Assembly: GCA_000621425.1 (NCBI GenBank)
Contig: KK211276.1
Location: 1-64,000 of the forward strand
DNA: 64,000 bases
Origin: Lachnospiraceae bacterium AB2028
Lineage (GTDB): Bacteria > Bacillota > Clostridia > Lachnospirales > Lachnospiraceae
Reading direction: 5' to 3'
Each line of letters opens with the position of its first letter. The stretch's first letter is position 1. Of the stretch, positions 58,873 through 64,000 are shown piece by piece. The notes under the pieces were generated by a model. That model saw only the letters and a list, made by a program, of their open reading frames with translations, did not search any database and was not told the DNA's origin. The translations under genes and the position numbers were made by a program.

Positions 58873-60597
58873 TTGAAAGATTCACCTGCAAAAGTACTCT
58901 ACAGTACCCTTATGAAAAACTCCGAAATGTCCCTTCCTTCTGAAGGTACAAAGGGACACTTATACCTTTCCTTCGGTATAATCGCCGTAACCTGCATTAT
59001 GCTCCCCTGCTGCATAGCGATGGGGGTCATCAGTAATATGCTTACCCAGTCCATGATAAGCACCGAAGGATTGGTTGGCATAAACGGCGCAATAAACCAA
59101 GGAGCGATGACCAACGGACTCACTTCGCTCTTGCATATTCTATCAGCCTTTTCCATGGTGTTTTCACTACTGGTTATATTTAATGTGTTGTTCTTTTCCG
59201 CCGACCTTGAGTATCTTGTAACCCTTCCTTTTAAGCCAGTAGAGATACTCCGGGGCAAATTCTTCCATACCTATGTAGCTGAGAGTATAATGGAATTCCT
59301 GATACTTTTTTCTGTTTTTGTTGGGTATTTTATCGCAGCCGGCAGCCGTTTCATCCAGCTCGGTCCCGGTGCAATAGTCGCCGTTTTAGCTGGCCTTTGC
59401 GGCACCATACTTATGCCCATGCTGCCCCTTGTTTACTGTGCACTGGTTAGTTTCATACTGATGGCGCTACTTAAAAATGTTCACAACAAAAAGATATTCC
59501 ACAGATTTGCATATATATTCCTGCTGCTCTTTATATTCCTTTTCCTTGCCTCCTTTAACGGATTGGGTGGCATATCCGTAGAAAACTATATGGATTCGTT
59601 GGCCGGAAATGACAACCTTTTTATGACGGTCTGCAACGGCATATTCTTTACCACTCCTATACTCTGTAAAGCGATAGAAACAGGAAACTTTTTATTCCTG
59701 TTGCTCTATCTGGCACTTAATCTGGCAGCTTTACTCATAATGCTGACCGTAGGCTCCCTGCTTTATCCTTCATGCCTATACGCAGCCGCTGCCCTCGGTG
59801 CAAAAAGAACAGTTTCCAACATTGACAAAAAACTGTTCAAAGTACAGCCCCCTCTTTTGTCTTACTTGAAAAAAGAAATAAAAACACTGCTCCGCACAAG
59901 AGCCTATGCCTCAAATTGCATATGGATAAATCTTCTTTGGCCCATAGGTATATTCATCCTGCTGTCCACCAGCGGAAACAATGCCACCCTGAGCCATTTC
60001 ATAGAACTCTACCGTGACGGCAGCTATCCCAGAGCTGAGCTAATAATGCTCATTGCATTGATTGGAATATCCTTTATTGCTACAGCAATGAATTCCCTTG
60101 CCTCCACGGCATTCACAAGGGAAGGACTGCACACGGATCTGATCAAATATCTACCTATGGATTTAGGAAGCCAGCTCTTGGCAAAAGCGCTTATAGCACT
60201 GATTCCCACTGGCCTGGTCCTTATAATGACTATACTGGTTATTGCTTTTTATATCGGTGTATCACCGCTGACAACAGTATATTACTGCGCATTATCTATT
60301 GCATCCGTAATACTCACCATAGTCATCGGACTGTATATGGATAGTTCAGCCCCCTATACAGACTGGTCAGATGAATATAGCGCACTCAGAGGCAATCTTA
60401 ATAATTTCTTCAATATGGCCATAGCAATGGTAATAGCATTATTTGTATGTGCATTCACATTTCTTTTATTCGAATTCACATCCATCAGCATTGCGGCTGA
60501 AAGCATCATTGTGCTGGTAGCACTGATCCTGATAGATATTCCGGCAGTGATCATTGGACGAAAACTGATTCTTAGAAATATGGGAGAGATGTACTAA
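58873..60597 (+). CDS. ABC transporter permease
   Basis: This 574-residue protein has about 12 hydrophobic helices grouped in two halves, with a cytoplasmic segment near residue 325-345 (YLKKEIKTLLRTRAY). No extracytoplasmic substrate-binding protein is encoded. Substrate unknown; the layout fits ABC-2 exporters. Start is TTG (58873) seven bases after GGAGG. Confidence 0.88.
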   Translation: MKDSPAKVLYSTLMKNSEMSLPSEGTKGHLYLSFGIIAVTCIMLPCCIAMGVISNMLTQSMISTEGLVGINGAINQGAMTNGLTSLLHILSAFSMVFSLLVIFNVLFFSADLEYLVTLPFKPVEILRGKFFHTYVAESIMEFLILFSVFVGYFIAAGSRFIQLGPGAIVAVLAGLCGTILMPMLPLVYCALVSFILMALLKNVHNKKIFHRFAYIFLLLFIFLFLASFNGLGGISVENYMDSLAGNDNLFMTVCNGIFFTTPILCKAIETGNFLFLLLYLALNLAALLIMLTVGSLLYPSCLYAAAALGAKRTVSNIDKKLFKVQPPLLSYLKKEIKTLLRTRAYASNCIWINLLWPIGIFILLSTSGNNATLSHFIELYRDGSYPRAELIMLIALIGISFIATAMNSLASTAFTREGLHTDLIKYLPMDLGSQLLAKALIALIPTGLVLIMTILVIAFYIGVSPLTTVYYCALSIASVILTIVIGLYMDSSAPYTDWSDEYSALRGNLNNFFNMAIAMVIALFVCAFTFLLFEFTSISIAAESIIVLVALILIDIPAVIIGRKLILRNMGEMY

Positions 60598-60613
60598 CCC
60601 CCGCTCACAGACT

Positions 60614-60695
60614 AGAACAGAGCGACACGCGAAACTGTTTGGAACAGTCACGATGCGTTGCATCGGTTCCAAAACAGTTGAGCGTGTTCGTTCTG
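60614..60695. repeat. 82-bp long imperfect hairpin between convergent genes
   Basis: Arms 60614-60645 and 60666-60694 pair along almost their full length (AACTGTTTGGAAC with GTTCCAAAACAGTT, and GCGACACGC-like with GCGTG). A small internal hairpin CGATGC/GCATCG (60651-60665) fills the loop. No T run follows on either strand. Confidence 0.75.
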
Positions 60696-60738
60696 ATGTA
60701 CATAGTATAAATGCGGGAGGGGTTGAGATACTTAATAG

Positions 60739-61728
60739 CTACAAATCAACCCCTTCTAAATCAAAGGGCGGAATGAAGCTCTCACTGGCGGTGTCACCTT
60801 CCTGGATAAAAGCTTTCGTGATTCCCAACGACAGAGCATAGTCGATTGTTTTTTCGTATTCTCTTTTAGTAAGTTTTCTTGTGAGTTCCGGATGTTCCTT
60901 GGACAAAGCATCCAGCATCATTCTATCTTCCGGCGGTGTGTACTGGTTCATTATGCTGTAGTACAGTGTGTTGTTATATCTTTCGTATAACAGTTTTAAA
61001 ACATCTTGCGAATTATGAATATGACCGGGAAGCACAAGATGTCTGATAATAACACCTTTGCGCATCATCCCCCTGTCATCAAAAGAACAGATTCCATCCG
61101 AGCTACAATCTTCAGGTGATTGCTTTTCCGCGGTCTGCCTTACCATCTCATCGATAGCTGATAATGCACACTCCGGATAATCCCCGGCTTTTGAAAGTTC
61201 TGCTGCCAGTCCTTTATCTGCATATTTAAAATCCGGAAGGTATATGTCTATGTAACCATCCAGAAGTTTTAGGCTTTCCACATTTTCATAGCCTGAAGAG
61301 TTATAGACTATGGGAAGTTTTAAATGCTCCCGCACCAGGTCAAGCGCAGCCCTGATCTGCGGGATAAAGTGTGTCGGGGTTACCAGGTTGATATTCTCCG
61401 CCCCTTTTTCCTGGAGCTCAAGAAAAATTTCGCCAAGCCTTTCAACACTTATCTCCCTGCCAAATCCGCCTGCAGATATCTCACGGTTCTGGCAGAAAAC
61501 ACACTTAAGGGAACAGCCACTGAAAAAAACGGCCCCCGAGCCGTTTTTTCCTGATATGCAGGGCTCCTCCCAATAGTGAAGAGCAGCCCTGGCTATTTTT
61601 ATTTTTTCTGACTGACCGCATACACCATTTTTTACAGAACCACCTGCCGCCCGCCTGTCCACGGAACACTTTCTGGGGCAGAGCTTACAGCATTCCATAT
61701 CAAAAAGATCAGTGTGCAGTCTCTCCAT
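60739..61728 (-). CDS. radical SAM protein, PflA-like (COG1313)
   Basis: This 329-residue protein has an N-terminal Cys pair CKLCPRKCSV, then the radical SAM motif SGCSLKCVFCQN (CxxxCxxC), followed by LVTPTHFIPQIRAAL and IRHLVLPGHIHNS. This pattern fits the COG1313 group annotated as PflA-like activating enzymes; no glycyl-radical enzyme is adjacent, so its partner is unknown. It follows the AICAR transformylase by 10 bp. Confidence 0.87.
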   Translation of the reverse strand: MERLHTDLFDMECCKLCPRKCSVDRRAAGGSVKNGVCGQSEKIKIARAALHYWEEPCISGKNGSGAVFFSGCSLKCVFCQNREISAGGFGREISVERLGEIFLELQEKGAENINLVTPTHFIPQIRAALDLVREHLKLPIVYNSSGYENVESLKLLDGYIDIYLPDFKYADKGLAAELSKAGDYPECALSAIDEMVRQTAEKQSPEDCSSDGICSFDDRGMMRKGVIIRHLVLPGHIHNSQDVLKLLYERYNNTLYYSIMNQYTPPEDRMMLDALSKEHPELTRKLTKREYEKTIDYALSLGITKAFIQEGDTASESFIPPFDLEGVDL

Positions 61729-61738
61729 GATTACGAGA

Positions 61739-62917
61739 TCAATGATGGAACAGTCTCATGCCTGTAAATGCCATTACCATATCAAGCTTGTCTGCAGCCT
61801 CGATAACAGCATCATCCCTCTTTGATCCGCCGGGCTCTGCAACATACTTTACGCCGCTCTTGTATGCGCGCTCGATGTTATCAGAGAAGGGGAAGAAAGC
61901 ATCGGATCCAAGTGCAACATCAGTAGCCTGTGACAGCCATACCTGCTTCTCTTCCTTTGTATAGATCTCAGGTTTCTCAGCAAATACCTTCTGCCAAGCT
62001 CCGTCAGCAAGAACATCCATGTAATCATCACCGATATAAAGGTCTATGGAATTATCCCTGTCTGCACGGCTTATGCCCTCTACGAACTTAAGGCCAAGTA
62101 CCTTGGGTGACTGACGAAGAAGCCAGTTGTCAGCCTTGGAACCTGCAAGCCTTGTGCAGTGTATTCTGGACTGCTGGCCTGCACCTATACCGATTGCCTG
62201 TCCGCCCTTTGTATAGCATACAGAATTGGACTGTGTATATTTAAGAGTGATAAGAGCTATTACAAGGTCGATCTTAGCGATCTCAGGAAACTCTTTGTTC
62301 TTTGTAACGATATTCTCCAGAAGGGACTTATCGATCTTGTACTCGTTTCTTCCCTGCTCGAAAGTGATACCGAAAACATCCTTATGCTCGATAGGCTCAG
62401 GCTTATAATCGGGATCGATCTGAACCACATTGTACAGACCCCTCTTTTTGGACTTAAGGATCTCAAGTGCCTCAGGCTCATATCCGGGTGCGATTATACC
62501 GTCTGATACTTCCGGCTTAATAAGCTTTGCTGTAGCCACATCACATACATCGGAAAGAGCGATATAATCACCGAAGGAAGACATTCTGTCTGCGCCTCTT
62601 GCCCTTGCGTAAGCACATGCCAAAGGTGACAGCTCAGCCTTTTCATCAACAAAATAGATCTGCTTTAAAGTATCATCAAGCTCAATGCCCACTGCTGCAC
62701 CGGCAGGTGAAACATGCTTGAAGGATGTTGCTGCAGGCAGGTCTGTAGCAGCCTTCAGTTCCTTTACAAGCTGCCAGCCGTTAAGCGCATCCATAAAATT
62801 GATATAACCGGGCTTTCCGTTCAGCACCTCAATAGGAAGGTCGCTTCCGTTATTTACAAAAATCTTTGAAGGCTTCTGATTCGGGTTACATCCATACTTA
62901 AGTTCCAGTTCTTTCAT
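61739..62917 (-). CDS. stand-alone AICAR formyltransferase
   Basis: This 392-residue protein matches only the transformylase half of PurH: LKYGCNPNQKPS, TSFKHVSPAGAAVG, LSPLACAYARARGADRMSSFGD, YTQSNSVCY and GAGQQSRIHCTRLAG, and the end AFTGMRLFHH. It uses 10-formyl-THF to formylate AICAR in purine synthesis. The IMP cyclohydrolase half is missing and is supplied by the PurO-like protein encoded just upstream. AGGAGG precedes ATG. Confidence 0.93.
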   Translation of the reverse strand: MKELELKYGCNPNQKPSKIFVNNGSDLPIEVLNGKPGYINFMDALNGWQLVKELKAATDLPAATSFKHVSPAGAAVGIELDDTLKQIYFVDEKAELSPLACAYARARGADRMSSFGDYIALSDVCDVATAKLIKPEVSDGIIAPGYEPEALEILKSKKRGLYNVVQIDPDYKPEPIEHKDVFGITFEQGRNEYKIDKSLLENIVTKNKEFPEIAKIDLVIALITLKYTQSNSVCYTKGGQAIGIGAGQQSRIHCTRLAGSKADNWLLRQSPKVLGLKFVEGISRADRDNSIDLYIGDDYMDVLADGAWQKVFAEKPEIYTKEEKQVWLSQATDVALGSDAFFPFSDNIERAYKSGVKYVAEPGGSKRDDAVIEAADKLDMVMAFTGMRLFHH

Positions 62918-62942
62918 GAAAAGATCCTCCTAATTGTATTTT

Positions 62943-63656
62943 TCAAACGTTTTTATTTACTATTCTGGTTTCATATTTACCGGTTTCGATATCGATAAAC
63001 CTTACGAAAAGAGAAACCTTGTTATCCTCATTCAGTGAGTTCCATACATTATTTGTAAAGGTATCGATGTCGCCCTCGATGCCCACTAATTCAGGCTCAC
63101 CCTCGAATGAAGGCAGGGGATTTCCGTCACCCATGTAGGTATGGATAAATCTTCCGGCACCGCTTCTGGGATTGCTGTATGCAAAAGTGAAACGTTCGCA
63201 GGAATCCGCATCACCGTCATCTGTCTTAAGGATGGACATTGCGAAATTGTATTCGCCGTTCTCTATATGCATGATTCCGGATATCCTGGGGGTATAGTTA
63301 GGTGCATCATCCTCGAATTCCCTGGTACGAAGCGCCTGCTCGAAGGTCTGCTGCTGATCCATAAGCTCATATATGGTATCTGTCTGGTCACCGTTCGTAA
63401 CGATGGTCTTATTTCCCAGTACCCTTACCGGAGAATAGATTATAAGATGGGGATCTTCCATCTTGGAAGGATCAAAAGCCTGGGTGCGTATTCCTTCGCC
63501 ATCCTCCACAAATACCCTGTTGCGGCTGTTAGTGCTCCTGCCCATGATAAAATATGCAGTCACCGCATACTTTCCGTCAGTGCTCCTTCCTATAACGATA
63601 CCCCGTCCGGGATATGCATTCTCGGAAAGCAGTTTTGAGAGATCGTTCTTTTTCAT
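62943..63656 (-). CDS. PurO-like IMP cyclohydrolase
   Basis: This 237-residue protein has PGRGIVIGRSTDGKYAVTAYFIMGRS (split family motif), AFDPSKMEDPHLIIY and NYTPRISGIMHIENG, which fit the archaeal-type PurO fold of IMP cyclohydrolase rather than the PurH N-terminal domain. It would close FAICAR to IMP, the last step of the pathway. Together with the downstream transformylase it replaces bifunctional PurH. Ribosome site AGGAGG... is weakly visible (GGAGGC). Confidence 0.88.
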   Translation of the reverse strand: MKKNDLSKLLSENAYPGRGIVIGRSTDGKYAVTAYFIMGRSTNSRNRVFVEDGEGIRTQAFDPSKMEDPHLIIYSPVRVLGNKTIVTNGDQTDTIYELMDQQQTFEQALRTREFEDDAPNYTPRISGIMHIENGEYNFAMSILKTDDGDADSCERFTFAYSNPRSGAGRFIHTYMGDGNPLPSFEGEPELVGIEGDIDTFTNNVWNSLNEDNKVSLFVRFIDIETGKYETRIVNKNV

Positions 63657-63683
63657 TCAGGCCTCCTTAATATATATGTTAAT

Positions 63684-64000
63684 TTATACTGTAGCTATCT
63701 TAATCAGATTAGTATTGCCGGATGTACCGTTGATCATACCACCGGTTATTACCACATTGTCGCCGGTTTTAAGTCCCATGACTTCTTCAGCAGTCTTCTG
63801 TGCAAAATAGAAAAGCACATCCGTTGAATCGAATTTCTCACAAAGCACCGGCGTAACGCCCCAGGAAAGAGCTAAGCGCCTGTAGCTCCGCTCACTGGTT
63901 GTGATACCGACTATATCTACGGGACATCTGAACCTGGAAACCATCATTACGGTGATACCTGAGATGGAACAAACCGCTATGGCCTTGGCATCGACATCTA
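63684..64000 (-). CDS. pyk: pyruvate kinase, C-terminal end (cut by window edge)
   Basis: The visible 105 codons read AKAIAVCSISGITVMMVSRFRCPVDIVGIT, then SERSYRRLALSWGVTPVLC and TGDNVVITGG, ending in LIKIATV: the allosteric C-terminal domain of pyruvate kinase. The rest lies right of the window. 27 bp upstream of the cyclohydrolase gene; the two may be co-transcribed. Confidence 0.9.
   Translation of the reverse strand, partial: DVDAKAIAVCSISGITVMMVSRFRCPVDIVGITTSERSYRRLALSWGVTPVLCEKFDSTDVLFYFAQKTAEEVMGLKTGDNVVITGGMINGTSGNTNLIKIATV

Overview
The window is a low-to-medium GC Firmicutes chromosome segment. The partial 16S rRNA at the left edge, Gram-positive LexA boxes at recA, RNase Y, an LPXTG-like cell-wall anchor, the order yicC-gmk-rpoZ-rimO-pgsA-cinA and a PurO-like IMP cyclohydrolase all suggest a Clostridia member, most likely a Lachnospiraceae relative (Butyrivibrio-like). 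The family placement is inference. Almost everything lies on the minus strand and most of it is housekeeping. There is no prophage, CRISPR array, insertion sequence or plasmid module.

Layout. 1-860: start of a 16S gene with its promoter, then a two-gene tRNA-Ser unit. 900-8700: a less conserved surface and signalling block with a Thr-rich sortase-type wall protein, an SDR reductase, a chemoreceptor, two acidic lipoproteins and an AT-rich gap with three promoter-like tandem repeats. 8700-19700: rpsI-rplM with a leader, tmRNA, a YdcF-like protein, cinA, pgsA, rimO, rpoZ, gmk, yicC, smpB, rnr and secG. 19700-23000: secreted and membrane proteins of unclear role plus a PrsW protease with zinc ribbons. 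23245-27806: tuf, fusA, rpsG, rpsL. 27997-35865: hybrid kinase, metallo-hydrolase, RNase Y, recX and recA with two LexA boxes.

36149-42504 is a complete F1Fo ATP synthase operon of unusual composition. No separate delta gene exists; a domain resembling the delta C-terminal domain is fused to the N-terminus of alpha. The c subunit carries a signal-peptide-like extension and gamma has a basic tail. This is the most interesting object in the window. 42673-48051: the AzlCD exporter, an EAL phosphodiesterase and a three-gene unit of unknown function (small acidic protein, TPR/zinc-ribbon membrane protein, membrane-anchored protein). 48204-57916: valS, a cytoplasmic GH13 enzyme, a nuclease-helicase fusion, a second hybrid kinase and a DUF2812-like protein. 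58127-60597: an ABC transporter. 60739-64000: a radical SAM protein, a stand-alone AICAR transformylase, a PurO-like IMP cyclohydrolase and the C-terminus of pyruvate kinase. The two purine genes together replace bifunctional PurH.

Starts were re-chosen where a Shine-Dalgarno sequence points to an internal or non-ATG codon (TTG for atpB, the EAL protein, kinase 2 and the ABC permease; GTG for rpsG, atpD, azlC and the TPR protein). Coordinates were counted by hand, and all family assignments come from reading motifs, not from searches.
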